A stretch of DNA of 64,000 bases from Spirometra erinaceieuropaei (GCA_902702965.1 CACRXP010000232.1:563047-627046), one strand, 5' to 3'. Shown: positions 45,136-57,760, counted from the stretch's first letter. Made by a program: numbers and translations. Notes: a model not told the origin generated them from the letters alone.

Positions 45136-48100
45136 TCCCGAAACTCGCAATTACGCATTTATCGGCAGGCAATGTCCTTTTCTTGATATGACTTCTTTTT
45201 CTAGTCCGCGGGGCGCGCAGACCACAACGTCTAGTCCAGTTTGTCTCAAAATAAGTGCCAACTTCCTTAGTAAAGTAAAGGTTGTTTTAAGCCCTGTTTC
45301 TGTCCTTTTCACGAGACAAGTCCAAAACTTTATAGGCACACTGTAAGCGTGCAAAGAATACGCTGGCGATTACCGCCCTGTCCTAAATTCAAAAACGCAT
45401 TACAGTCGTATCTGCAACAGATGAGTTCGGAGGCTTCGTCTTGCCAAGAAGATCTTCCAAATTCGAAGAAATTTTTCCACTTTTTCATTTTCATACAGCG
45501 GCGGCTAAACCGACTAACTATTCATATTAGCCCTACACTAGGGTGTTTGTTTTCTGACGTCTAGTTGGTTTAGCCTAGGAACAGCTCTGCACACGGACTT
45601 GGCAGAAACGTGTGCCTGTACCGCGTCGGCACTCCTTCCACATCGCACTGTCCCTTATTCACACTGGTCGCCAATCAATTTTTACATTAGTAAGATGCAA
45701 AAAATTATTCAGGTTGAAACATACGCTTGGCCCGACTTATTGTCATACAGAGGTAGCCAGCACTCTGAAAGGTTCAAGGTCGACGTTACGTGGTAATTCC
45801 CTCAAGATTAGAAAGCCGACTTACTTAAATAGAAAAAGCTAGGTGCTGGTTCCTGTATACTTTCAGCCTGGCAACTAGTTAGGTATGACTTCCAAGATAC
45901 TCTGAAAAGCCTATTTGGCATAAATATTTATTTTTGTTGTAATTCACCTCCTTCTAAATATGTAAAATTCGATGAAATTGACCTCCATATTCGCTAATAG
46001 GATCAAAAACACTGTTTTTACTTTGACGCAGGGGTTCTTCGACAAACCAGGTCCATTCTATGTAAGCTCTAGTAGACAGCTGGTTTTAAAAGACGCCTAG
46101 AATCCCTTTCAAGTATGCGCTTGAGTTTTAATATACAGGAATTTACGTTTTAATTGCTGTTATGTTAGTGTAATAATAGTCTTGTACTACATATACGTCG
46201 GTTGACAGAGCAGGTTTGATTACTCCACGCCTCTGGCACTACGACCGTTTTAAAGGTGGCCACTGAAGCGACACTTTTAGCAGGCTGGGTTTTTGTGCTT
46301 CAGAAAGAATGCATGTTTATCTAAGTAGCAAACCATTTTAACTTTACCGTTTTTGTGCTGGTGACAGTTTCGTGAGTACGTTCGATATATTGTCACTCCC
46401 TAATCTTCCTTCTGTTCCTCAGCAATGCAGCATGTGCCGAGACTCATGACACATTGGTCAACTTCTTTGGATATTTTTTCAAGTGGAAAAAATCCTTAAG
46501 TCAGATTCGCCCTAAGACAAGCATGGGATATAATCCCACGTTAGCTCATACAACGTACGTTATAGCACGGGGTTTGGTTAAAAGATGTCCTGGGTACCTC
46601 TTTTAGACAAAATGAGTAAAAACGCATTCCTTGAGTATTCAATAACTGTTCCGCTAACAGTCGATTTTCGTTCGATTTCAATCAGCGGACAAAAGGTCCT
46701 TTCTCTTGAAGCTCACTTGGAAACTCATTTCCTTGTAAGATTTTATGTTAGGCAGTGCAGATATTTGAAATTTTTACGCCTCCAACACCTCCAGTATATT
46801 TTAGACCAAAAACTGCAGTTTCTCTAATTCCTTTAATTTCCATATTGCATTTAATGCAACGGAGTTTGACGTCTGGTTGCAGAATAGAATACGAACGTTC
46901 CGCGAACGGCGAACATCACTACCATATGGCACTGAATATCACATTATAGCTATTTTTTCCAACAGCGCTTTTATTCTTCTATTTATACCACTGGATCATG
47001 CGCCATACTTGGTAAGCAACACAAATTAACTTGCGTGTTGACAAGCGCTATGATCAGTCATGCACGTGTCTAAAAAGTCTCACCACTACGATTTCCTAGA
47101 GCCAAAAATATTTGAATTAAATTTGAAAGATCTGATTTCCCAGAAAACAGACATAAGAAATGGATTTATATAAGAGTCGAAACTCTACTTAAATTAACAC
47201 TTTTTCCGAAGTTTTATCATCAATGGGTGACTGGGAAGTTGACGGTTCGACCGTCGCAAACGACGATGCCCACCGCTGTCCCGCGGTCTGGGCGCAGGGG
47301 CGACTTGCGTCCACATTTTTTTAAAAAATAGGTTAATACAGCACCTACCGCAGCCTCCCCTTCTTCATCCACCTTACTCCGACGTTAAGACGTCCGGGGG
47401 TGAGTTTGCGCTCGATGACCGCCAAAGCTAAGCATAACGTATGCGTGTGTCACACGCGAACTGGTCTTCAGCTCATGTGCCAGGCCAGTGTGCTGGACAC
47501 AGACGGCAGTGTCATGGAGACCGCATTAAGAAGGAAAGACTGCAGCCTGATTCTCAGTCCTGAGACAACCATCTTATCCTGGTAGTTGGCAACCTTTCAG
47601 GTCACAAGTATTGGCGCGTCGTGATATGTTCATAGAAAGCAGGTTTATTGTGGTGAAGGAATCGCTTATGTGCCGTGAAGATGGGCCTCTCCTCAGTGTC
47701 GGCCTCACTGTCGAATTTCCGAGCCCGTTAGTCAACTGATGGGGGATATTAGGTGGAGTGGCTGGCGTAGTGTCACGACCTATACCTAGGGCGTGTCAAA
47801 CGCGGGTACGACCGTCATCAAGGCTTCTCGCGGACACCGCGTAGGCCTAGAAACGCGTTCCGAGAGCCAGTCTGGCTCCCGTTGTGTCTAATGCACCACT
47901 GTGCAGTCCACTGTGGGAAACTTAGTCAAAAATCTGCGTGTCATTGTCGACGAATTAATTTGGCATTCATTCCACGCTAAACAGAGGTGCAATCTCTAGG
48001 TCAGTATATTTTAAGGGTAATAGGCAATGCCTTTGAAAACCCTATGTGATATCTTTTCTACTTGCAGAAATATTACAAGTTATAAGTCAATGTTTTTGCT

Positions 48101-48990
48101 TCTTGACGCACACTATAGCCGTGTTTGCAATCATCACATGCCTCTTCTCCTTATCCATGTGCTGCAATGTTTACAGAGTAAAGAACCTGAAGAAAATCGC
48201 AGAACCCTAGATGCCAGATACGTTATTTCGGCGGTTCGACGGAGTCAAAGCCCATTATGCCGAAAAAAATGAATCAGGAATTTTAGTAGGTTCAAAGTCC
48301 CCAGGTCTCGGTAAATTCGGATGCTTGTTTTGTACCCGCTGCTCTATCCACTTGACCTACTTCAGACAACTTCGAAAATGTCTGAAATGCTCTCAAGCGG
48401 AATCAGCACACTTTTATTCATGGAGTCAATTTGTTCTATTTACTAATTGCATCGACCAGGCCCCAACATTGGAGTCGTTGTGCATGGATTACGCAAGACA
48501 TTTCGGCCAAGCTTATTATTAGAATGACGGCCAGTTTATAAGAACCACACCAACAGATTAAGGTGCCAAATTCTCTCAGGATATTTATCAGAGTTAAACA
48601 TTTTCGTTTTTTAAAGTCAGGTTAGTAAACAAAGTACGCAATCACATTAAGATAGGTCCGTCGGTCCGATTGATGTCTTGGATCAAACGAATTCTATCAG
48701 CTGGAGGTTGGTATCTTGGAAGACTTTCGGTCTAAGACGCCAGTCAGATCGGTGTGCATTCACTCTGGCAGAGACAAATACTGTACTCCACCCCAACGAC
48801 GGATATAATCTCGATTTTATGATGTTATTGTCTCATTGCTTTTCTTCTCCTGCTAGCCATATGTTTTGACTGCATATGTGTAACACATACGCCGGTGGTG
48901 AATCAGAGTTGTCTTTCGGAAGCATAGCGGGCTGAAGAGAGTATGCGTAGGACCTCTTAGTTTCCCTTGTTCTTATTGAATTGTCCACTG
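45136..48990. other. Unassigned DNA
   Basis: About 3.9 kb with no gene or element I can name. A 103-codon frame at 48211-48522 has several Cys but no motif I can assign. A GC-richer patch at 47240-47600 is also unassigned. Confidence 0.35.
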
Positions 48991-49002
48991 AAGTGCCCCG
49001 TA

Positions 49003-49140
49003 CTTTGGGCACCCACATTCGCCGACTGCTACGGTCACCTTCCTGACCCATCAGACATTTTAAGCAGTTTCAGCATTTCTACTGCTTCCATGTCAACCAT
49101 TGTTACCTGTCGGATATGTCAGGTAGGTGGGATATTTCAC
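49003..49140 (+). repeat. Direct repeat X, left copy
   Basis: GCCGACTGCTACGG, CCTGACCCATCA, GCATTTCTACTG, TTACCTGTCGGATATGTCAG and GGATATTTC recur in the same order and orientation at 50383-50560. The two copies flank PAL-G directly. The left copy is shorter by about 23 bp near 49035. Confidence 0.7.
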
Positions 49141-49144
49141 CGTA

Positions 49145-50377
49145 CAGTGCGTGATCGATTTGATGAAATGCTGACCGAAATTCCGAAATGCGTCTTCAAT
49201 TAGGGAGGATAACTTAAGTGGGATTGTAATACTGATTATCATGCAGCATTATCCTATACTATTTTGCACTTTCCAGAATGTGCTTTTTGAATGCATTTCT
49301 TCTCGAGCACCTGCAAAGACAACACTCCGTAAAAAATGACTACTTATTTAGCATGCATTTTTCGCATTAATTTTCGGTGGTCTTATGAATTCAAATATAT
49401 TTTATAGACAAACTTGCAGAAAAATACGCTTTCTTTTACTTTTTGGTAGAGAGTCACATTATCTTTACAATTCATACTCGAAGAAAGTGTTTATTTAGGT
49501 GTTTAAAAAAAATTCCCAATTCCCGAATAATTTCGAGCCTGATCAGCCGTTACATTGACCTTAAGCGATTTCCGCGCAAGGAAAATCATATATTACTCTG
49601 GTAGGAGACCCTCACCGATCGTTCTTGCGGAATTCCCTCGTTCCTTTGTGCCTTACGGGCTCTCTCTCTCTCTAGCCCAACCAGCAGCCGCCCAGTGGCG
49701 CATGATATAGGTAGTATGTTATTACCGACAAGGAGAAGGGAGACTGGAATGACCATTTCTAGCTTATTAGCCGTCGTCAGCCAGTCATACCCAACTCCGA
49801 AGTGTGGAACCCCTGGGGCTCGAACTCGCGACCAGTCTCCCTTGTCTCTGTCGGTAGTAGCCTACTGCCTACATATTACTCTATGAATTCAAGGACCTGC
49901 CATATAGAGTTCATGAAATTTTGCAATTCATGCGGACTGCGTTGTACATTGATAAACGGAAGGGTACGGTGGTGTATGAATGGACATTGCATAGTTTTAA
50001 AGAACTCCTAAATAGAGACGTATTTGAAAACAAAAGATAACCTTTCGTATACTATAAAATCAACAAACAATATTATTTTCTACAAACGAGTAAAGAAAGG
50101 CATATTTTGTGCATGTTTTCCATTAAATATATCTGAATTTATAAGACCATCGAAAATAAATACAAAAATGCATGCTAATTAGGTTGTCATTTTTGCCAAG
50201 TGTGGCTTTTGTAGGAGACCGAAAAGAAAGTCATTCCAATCCACACATCCTGGCCGGTCAGAAATACTATAGGATTATGCTGTATGATAATATTACGACC
50301 CCACCCACGTAATCATTCCTAGTTGAAGACGCATTTCAGAATTTCGGCCAACATTTCATGAGACCAGTCGCTCATTG
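49145..50377. mobile_element. Palindromic element PAL-G, split by a SINE
   Basis: The left end CAGTGCGTGATCG follows TA (49143-49144); the right end CGCTCATTG precedes TA (50378-50379). Paired blocks are ATGAAATG/CATTTCAT, CGAAATTCCGAAATGCG/GCATTTCAGAATTTCG and GGATTGTAATA/ATATTACGACC. The spacer in PAL-C orientation is interrupted at about 49607 by a SINE. A core-like GATTTCCGCGCAAGGAAAAT precedes it. Element length is roughly 0.95-1.0 kb without the SINE. Confidence 0.75.
49607..49866 (-). repeat. SINE inserted in PAL-G, with inverted tail fragment
   Basis: On minus it has GCGAGTTCGAGCCCC (B box, near 49829), GTATGACTGGCTGACGACGG, GTCATTCCAGTCTCCC, GGCGGCTGCTGGTTGGGC and AGCCCGTAAGGCACAA. 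The A-box part of the head is missing. Instead, 49836-49864 holds CCAGTCTCCCTTGTCTCTGT in plus orientation, a piece of the SINE body in reverse. The (CT)n run at 49665-49676 is part of the tail. Confidence 0.7.
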
Positions 50378-50382
50378 TACTT

Positions 50383-50560
50383 CGCACATTCACACTTGCC
50401 GACTGCTATGGCCGCTTTTTGCCTCCTTGTGCGTCACCCCTCCTGACCCATCAAATGCGTTGAACATTTTCGGCATTTCTACTGTTTCCCTTTTCAGCCA
50501 TTTTTACCTGTCGGATATGTCAGATATGCGGAATATTTTCAGCATGTCCACCGTTCATAG
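50383..50560 (+). repeat. Direct repeat X, right copy
   Basis: Same order as 49003-49140, starting close to the TA at the right end of PAL-G. It carries an extra TTTTGCCTCCTTGTGCGTCA-like segment. Confidence 0.7.
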
Positions 50561-50779
50561 TAATTTATAAAATTACTTACGCTACCGTTAGACATAAACA
50601 ATTGAATAGAGGGACCGGACAGCCATTACCACTCAGGACTTTAGATTCGCAAGGTCTTCTTGAGGACTGAATACAAGGCCCGTGGCCGCGATACGCATTG
50701 CGACTAATGAGCAAGTTTGAGTGGATTTTTCTACAATACAAAACCGTGCGTGGGATGTGTTGCCTTACCTGTCAAGCGA
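50561..50779. other. No gene recognised
   Basis: Short gap between repeat X and the next PLE relic; no feature seen. Confidence 0.4.
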
Positions 50780-51000
50780 TTTTGATGCCAGATGGGTCTA
50801 CGGTTACAAAAAAGTTCGAAAAAGACTCTAGGCAAACCGAAAGAAACCATCAGATGCCAAGTCATGAGATCGAAAGACCCACTGCCGCGGCAAGAAACGT
50901 CTCGAGTGCAATTGTGAAAAATGTAACTACGTTGGTGAAACTGGGAGACTACTCGGAACGCAACTGCCGACATTCTCGCAAGAAGCAACAACCGTATGAG
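50780..51000 (+). pseudogene. PLE-2 GIY-YIG endonuclease relic, copy c
   Basis: Linker TIRCQVMRSKDPLPRQETS at about 50834-50890 is followed, after a frameshift, by CNCEKCNYVGETGRLLGTQL from 50907, ending at a stop at 50997. CNC/KC, YVGETGR and the following helix are the core of the PLE-2 type GIY-YIG domain. The remaining C-terminal half is unreadable. It is the best copy of the YVGETG motif in the window. Confidence 0.75.
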
Positions 51001-51440
51001 CGGCGAGCTGCTTTTGCCATGGTTTTCCGGCCCTCGCTCGATCAACAAGCCTAGCGACCTCCCGTCCTCGTACTCTGTGCTGTGACTTTGCCGGGGCAGA
51101 GTAATTTGCCGTGCGGGGAGGACTCGGGTGACCAACAATGGGCCACATTTCCGAGTGGTTATAACGCCAAGAATCAACAACAGCAAACATATTTTGACAA
51201 TTAACTACCCAGGTGGGAACTAATAAGCAATCATCGCACCACTTAAGACCCCAGCGATGAATGCAGTAGTTGCCATTTATAGGAGGCATATGGTGGCGTG
51301 GTAACTGAGGCCTATAAATACTGCACTTCTTATGCTTCCGTCAGCCCTATCTGCGTCTCTCTCTTTGGTAATAGGTTCGAATAAGAGTCCGAAATGTCCG
51401 ATCAATAAACCTCTTGTTCCAGTGATCGCATCTTTTCATT
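51001..51440 (+). repeat. PLE-2 decayed end and 3' tail
   Basis: From about 51198 the tail is clear: GACAATTAACTACCCAGG, GTAGTTGCCATTTATAGGAG, TATAAATACTGC, ATAGGTTCGAATAAGAGTCC and GTTCCAGTGATCGCATC, collinear with 44890-45135 and 36405-36640. The part before it is too decayed to read. Confidence 0.6.
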
Positions 51441-54400
51441 CGGGGTTTTGCACAATTCGAGCATTCTCCATACAGTATAAGTAGCTGGCGCCCTTCCTTG
51501 TTTTCGTAGGGGTTTGAAACTGAAAAATCAGAATATTAAGAAAACATCATACAATTGCTACGACTCCAAGAGACCGCAATGCGAATGCTATAATTTAATT
51601 ATTACATGCTTATGTTACCCTTCAATGTTGTGAGTCTTTTCCACTGTTGATTTTTTTCCGAAACGGGAATTGACAGACCAACCGGACTTCACAATTTACG
51701 ATCAGATGACAAGTCCGAATTTGGAAATTTATGAACAGCTGATAGTAAACAACGAGGTAGGGCAAGGTTATAGGTATAGATAGGGAATGTTTATTTAAGC
51801 CAGGCTACGTGAAACTAGCAATTCATACAGCTGAAAAAGTTGAGTCTTGCAGGCCGATCGAGAGGCTAACACTCCGATTTAGTTCCGAGTGCTCTAATGG
51901 GGGGTGCTGTTCAGTTTGTTTGCACCTACAAAACAACACGATCATGGATGACAGTCCGCCCATAGGAGAAGCAGGCTCATGTTAAGTGTCAATCCACTCT
52001 CCTCTTGAAAAGCTAAAGCGAACCAGAATGTCTCACTCTATTCGTTTCTCTCAGTCTTGTCAAGGAGGTCGGTTACCACTGACCTAGCGCCATACGAACC
52101 TCTACTGCGTTCGAGGGGGGTTATCCTCTATACGACACTCAGGTTACACCTCCAGTCGCTGATCTCGATAAGAGTTCTGTGTCTGTGGCTTACCTGGAAG
52201 GACTCCATCAACAAAACTTCAGTTGAATTTAAAGTCCTGTTAGAATATTTGCTTCATACGGAGGAATCGCAATCTTCAGACGAGATTCCGTACCAAAAAC
52301 TTCAGTTTTTGCTGGGAGGGTAACCTTTATAGCCTGCTCGGCCGTCAGTCAGATAGCAATTACCGCTTACAGATCCGCTCATTTATGCCGTAGACTGCGT
52401 TTTGGCTTGGGTGCTGAGTGAGTTAATTATGCATGCATGTGATCGCACCGGGGGTTTTTTTCCAGTGTTCCGGGGAATTCATCAAGCTGCACTCTGCGAC
52501 CCAAGAGCGGGTCCCCTTGCACTCCAGAAACCACCAACGCAGATAAGAAAGTGGTCTCAGACCGCCCGCGTTACGCATGAAGTGGTGCCCTAGCACGCAA
52601 GTATGGTGTAACGAAATGATTCTGGAAAAGTCAAGGGGACAATGAGGTGGACTTTGATGCAGTTAAGTCGGCAGAGGTGTCGCCTGGGACTCTTCTTACA
52701 CTCAGACCAATCGAAGTAGGCTCAGTCCTCCAACTGCACACATCTTCCTGATTCAGCAATTCCGTGATAGGGTCTCGTTGGCTGTGAAGCCAGGGCAGCT
52801 GTTTCTCGTTATTTTTTGTCCCCGTCTGCTTAAACTGACAAAAAGAACTGTTTATGGATTATCATGTGATTGTGCTGTTCTTGTTCACCGGAAATGAGCT
52901 GCGTGGCTAGTACATTTAAACAAAACGGGGGTCAGTATAATTCATGGCATGCATCTTTCGAGATTTGCCAACCGCGCAGGAGGTCTTGCCTTTGTCGTGC
53001 ACGTATGAAACACTTCTAAAGGGTTTACGCCGGGACAACCACTGTGTCTAAGCTCGCCAGTGGTCAGTTGAAGGGTCAGGGCAAGCCACTGATAAACTGA
53101 AGGCGCAGAGAAGAGTAAAATCGACACACTTAGTTCGTAAGTACAGCTGAACTTCAAGTTTTAAGCAACCAAACGCATTTTCATTGACCAGGACGCCTTA
53201 CGAGTCGTGGTTTTGAAGGCGACCAACTGAGACTCAGAACGCAATGACTCCTATTCAATGCCGTCTTTATGGCATAGTCACCTATACGAGATTTCCGAGC
53301 CCCAACTAAATGCAGCCTGGTAGGGACGCAGTTGGACACAACATCGTGTGTGACGCAAGTAAACGTGCCCGTCTACCAGCCCCGTTTGTTACTGCAGTCA
53401 GGCCCACCTTCGGCCGTCTTTATTTGACCTTGCCATCTGAATATGCTGGGAATGTTAGTAGCAGGTGATGTGAATGCAGCAAAACTCTGAATCACTATTG
53501 GACAAATGCATGCGTAACTCACAACTACGTCTACCTCGTGGGACAGTGGTCAATCCCGTCACTCGCAACGGTTAAACTACCAGGTTGCGAAATGGGATGA
53601 GAATCATCCTGTTTTGCCTTAAAACTTGTAACACGTGACACCTCTCGACTGCTTATTGTTCGTCGTGTTATGATCTGGGAAAATTCCTGACCAGACCTCC
53701 AAAGCAAGACGAATTTGTCTCTATTATATCATACAACAAGAACAAATCGCAGAGTACCGACCCCTACTGCAGCTAACAGAATCTACCCCATCTCTCGATC
53801 ACAAGAATGATTGAATTACATGCTAGGTCGCCAAGTGACTCAATTTCCAATTTCATGTCAGTCAGGAACGCGGTAAAGACATGACTAGCTTTAAGCCCCC
53901 CCCCTGTCTGTGAGGTGTATTGCCAAGTGCTAGCAGAACTCAAAGGTGTAAGGAGGCTATATTATGTCGAATACCAACGTACTGTCAATCGGTCCATTGA
54001 TCTCTGATCGACTTTTTGACTTGTTGCGAGAATGAAATAAGGAAACCAATTCCAACTTGTCCTTTTGACAGTCACGAAGATTGTTTTATACGGTTACCTG
54101 CTCTCTCCCGGCATCCCGCTCCTCTTTAGACTATGGCGTCTGAACTATTTTCCCCGAAAATTTTGATTAGCTCTGGATAGAAACGTGATCTTGTGCATTT
54201 TATGCTTGAATTCTCACTGACGCTTTCAAGATGATAAAAGTAAATCACATTTTTCGATGAAATTCGGGCAAATATGTGTTCTGCGCATTTACGACTGTCA
54301 AGTCAACGACCTTTCGAGGGACACTCGTTTCTGACTGCGCTGTGTACTTCCATCCCATGTACAACACGTACGCCAGCCAACAAGTCGTGATGTACACGTG

Positions 54401-55609
54401 GCCATATTTCCGAATATTGGAGTGCTTGCGTGTGTACACACCTCTTCTAGTACCGTCATTTGGTCACTCTATATGCCCGAAAAATCTTACTGGTAGATTG
54501 GGGAACCACCCTTTTGTAATCCCGCTTTGTGGAATACGAAATGTGGTAACCGGCCTTCCTGAACTCATGAATGTGTCCTTTGACGGTATATGTCATAAGG
54601 CAGCCTGACCCTTAGAAACCTTTGCCGCCTTCATCGAAACCGTCTGCTCCCGATTCTCACTGGATGTGTTTGAGCACGCGTAGACCGAACTCCCGTAAAT
54701 GCTTGCAGTAACCAAGGGCATATGGGTTTGCCCACATATTCACTCAGCAGGACACCAGCCTCCAACCGTTTAGATAAGCCCGGCGCACTTTTCTTCCCAG
54801 TGTAAAGACTGGCATCAGCATAAATGAGGCTGTGGAAGACTTTTCAGCCAGCAATAAAGAGTCAATCAAACAGACGAGGAACTGCTTCTACCTCAATCAC
54901 TAGTGCATACGAAAATGCCACTCGGACTTCAGAAGTGTGAGCACTTCATACGTCCCAGCTTCCCCAGGTTATCTTATTTGTCGGCGCGTAGTTTTGTCGT
55001 ATTGCAAGCTAGCACGCATAACAGACTCCGCTTACTTGCATCCCCCGTCAGTACGTCACCAATGTCACGACCTTCAGTCCGACTGTCCCGCCCCCATCCA
55101 AATGCGCCGAAGGCTGTAAATCAAAGATCGAGTGGAATGGTCGTCTGCACTGGATGCAAAAGCGCTAATTGTTCTCGTGAGTTCACAGGATGTAGAGTTG
55201 TGGCGACACCCGAAATCCGAGGGTGCCAGTGCGAGGTGCGAGGGAGCTCTAAATGCACCCACCTGGCTTAGATAATAAAGGAGACCTTGGCCACGTTTGC
55301 ATGTCAAAGGTGCGAAGTACCCCTGAAAGATTTCTCGGGCCAAACGACCAGGAAGGCTGTCAAGTGGGTATCGGGTTTGGCTCTGAAGCATGCCGGACTT
55401 TCAGGTTATTTGCTGAGGTTGAGGACAGAAATACTCTGTGAAAAGAAAGAAGCAGGCCCACATTTCTTATATCTGATGTGTTATTCGAGGCCTGTCCGAG
55501 GACTGAGGACACGGCCTCGACTTAATAGTCTCTATGGCAAATCCGAGTAGGGTACGGGAATATGGAGCTTCCTCCACATAACGAATGACTTTGCGCTCTT
55601 TTTCAGAGG
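51441..55609. other. Unassigned DNA
   Basis: About 4.2 kb without a recognised gene or element. Frames of 110-122 codons at 54276-54608 and 54903-55271 (plus) have no motif or family I can name and overlap other frames. I do not call genes. Confidence 0.35.
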
Positions 55610-55670
55610 GGATAGTACTAGTTTTAGGGGTAGTGTTAGGCGTACGGTTGGGGTTAAACTTAGGACACGG
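55610..55670 (-). repeat. Degenerate telomere-like (TTAGGG)n tract
   Basis: TTTTAGGGGTAGTGTTAGG and GGTTGGGGTTAAACTTAGG. This is the only telomere-like tract in the window with the G-rich strand on plus. Confidence 0.5.
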
Positions 55671-56929
55671 GAATAGGTACCCCCCAGAAATTTGTCCAAT
55701 CCAGATGTGTTCCACTTGGACTGACCCACAATGCAATTGCACAATCACCTCCAACCACATGGGGAACAGTAGCTTGGGACTGACTGTCAGAACTCGTGCA
55801 GCTCCGAAGTTCAGCACTATCGACTTTTATTGGAAGCTCCGAATGCGTGCTTGATAGAAATACGTATTTTACAGGAATTTTTATGGAAATGCCTCGCTTC
55901 TTGGACTAAACTTGAGAAGAAGGCGGTATTGATGTGGGGACGTTTTAATTTAACTGCAGTATTGAATATCAATATATTTACTTGTGGCTACACAGCGAGT
56001 GTAAACAAGTGGGTTGCCAATTGGTGGTGGTTTGCGTGCCCTAATTTCAATACAATAAGGTTGTCGTGTCTCATAAGTGTACACTCGCACTTCCTTTAAT
56101 ACCGCCAACCTCGAATGAATCATAGCCAGATCTATTGATACAGTTAAGCCTTCGTGCCACCGAATTCCTGTTTTCGAGGGTGTAACCTGTAGGAGAGAGA
56201 GAACAAATTCGAAACTTCTTTTTCTAGAGTGAAGAAATCTTCAGAGTTATATCCCGCATCCGTTGAACTACGGACAGAACCGCCTAGAATACCTGATGGG
56301 GTAGAGCCTGGTAAAAAACTGTCTGCCTTTTTCAAAGCTTATCCGGCCAGCCGAATGGTCTATCGCACATTCTAAGCTTCTTGATGCCAGAAGGAAGGCC
56401 ACCTAGGATTGAACTTCTGCCAACGATTAGCAATAATCCTGTAAGAGTTCGAATAACAGGGAACAGCTCAGGAAAGGTCCGCATCAAGCACATTTCTCCA
56501 AACCGAACTACAAAGCTTTGCTACCGGTGTTCGTGTTCGCTGCTGGGAGCCTGTTTCTGCCACCAATAAGCCGGCCAGAAGATAGTTCTGTTACCGCAAC
56601 GCGCAGTACGATTATTCATTTTAGTTCTTCTGTAGTAGACGACTATTAAGTACCTTCTATCTCAACAACTTTATTCTCGAAAATTTAAGAGTTTTAAATC
56701 GTAAATTTCGTCCATCTAAGCTGGATAAACGAGTCCAGTTCAAGTGTTGTCCGAGTCGCTTGATATTTGTAGTTTTCTTAGAAATTGACGGTGTCATCAA
56801 AAGCCCGCCACCCTTTCAGGCGACTTGTTGTCTTTTTGGGCCCTGAGCTTTGGGAAGTGAGCCTAATTTAATTATGAGTAAGTGAACAAAATAGTCAACA
56901 TTTACTGCCATTGGAGGGAAGGTACTGGT
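55671..56929. other. No gene recognised
   Basis: No gene or element recognised. Several 60-90 codon frames show no family resemblance. Confidence 0.35.
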
Positions 56930-57108
56930 CAGATGTGGTTATGTAGCCGCACCTGAGGTAAAAAAAAAACCCAACCGGGACCGGGGGTAATGGGGATATT
57001 TGCAGGTGGGCGGGGAAACGAACAGACAACGAGGTCAGGTAACTGTATGAAAAAGGAAAGCTATTGGGAATGCGCGGTTGTACTTTAGCTGGTTGAGAAA
57101 AAGTTGCC
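56930..57108 (-). repeat. Subtelomere-like repeat 'ST', copy 2
   Basis: GGTTATGTAGCCGCACCTGA, GACAACGAGGTCAGGTAACTG, AAGCTATTGGGAATGCGCGG and TTGTACTTTAGCTGG match 10965-11160 and lead straight into CCCTAA repeats as there. The minus-strand frame keeps VRAT, KVQPR and PNSF in common with copy 1. Confidence 0.65.
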
Positions 57109-57290
57109 CTAACTCTAACCCATAAGTTCAACCCGAACCCTAGCCTCTAACCCCAACTTTATACCACTAGCCCTAACCTCTAACCATTACCCGTAACCAC
57201 TACCCCAATTCCTGACTCTAAGCCCTAACCCCAACCCCTTAACCCTTACCCTAACCCTAACCCTTAACCGCAGCTCGAAACCCTAAGCCT
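57109..57290 (+). repeat. Telomere-like (CCCTAA)n tract, longest in window
   Basis: About 180 bp of mutated units, with an almost pure stretch ACCCTTACCCTAACCCTAAC at about 57242-57262. It is interstitial and fused to the ST repeat on the left. Confidence 0.8.
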
Positions 57291-57604
57291 GAAATATCAA
57301 ACGCGAAAGTTTGAAAGGGACGACAGGCCGAAAGTCAAGACGAACCACCGTCATTGGGCCAAAAAAGGTAGACACAGCAACAAAGAAACAAGGTCGCCAA
57401 CAGAAAACGCCGCAAAGCACAACAACACCTTGCCAACCAAGAGGTTAGTTGGTGTGATTACTTTCCCAGCTTTACTACAGGACAGGGTTAGGCGATGTCG
57501 CCATATTTTCACTTGCCATCCCATTTTCCGTTCGGGGTTTTATATGGGGATGTCGGCAACTCCGCCAATCCCAGATGACTCTGAGTATTCCTGATCGTAA
57601 CCGA
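57291..57604. other. No gene recognised
   Basis: Nothing identifiable. Confidence 0.4.
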
Positions 57605-57760
57605 ACGACTAAGACCTAGCGATCTCAGTGCTAGTCCATCTGACCCAATGGCCATCCGAACACCAGTTCAAGCCCCAGGTCACTTCCGTTGGGATTTGTG
57701 GTCTAACTGACTGCCAGGGAAAAAACAGGTCTAAAATGACTATTTCAACCACTAGCCCGG
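57605..57760 (+). repeat. Diverged SINE copy
   Basis: GCGATCTCAGTGCTAGTCC (A-box region), CACCAGTTCAAGCCCC (B-box region), TGGTCTAACTGACTGCCAGG and AAAATGACTATTTCAACC follow the SINE order with many changes. Confidence 0.5.

Noticed and set aside
50731..51186. A 151-codon minus-strand frame
   Set aside because: It is antisense to the PLE-2 relic, whose plus-strand YVGETGR motif is clear.
54276..55271. Two plus-strand frames of 110 and 122 codons
   Set aside because: No recognisable domain; other frames overlap them. An undetected exon cannot be excluded without transcript data.
57109..57290. A true chromosome end (telomere)
   Set aside because: The units are mutated, and unique sequence and further elements continue for 6.7 kb on the right.
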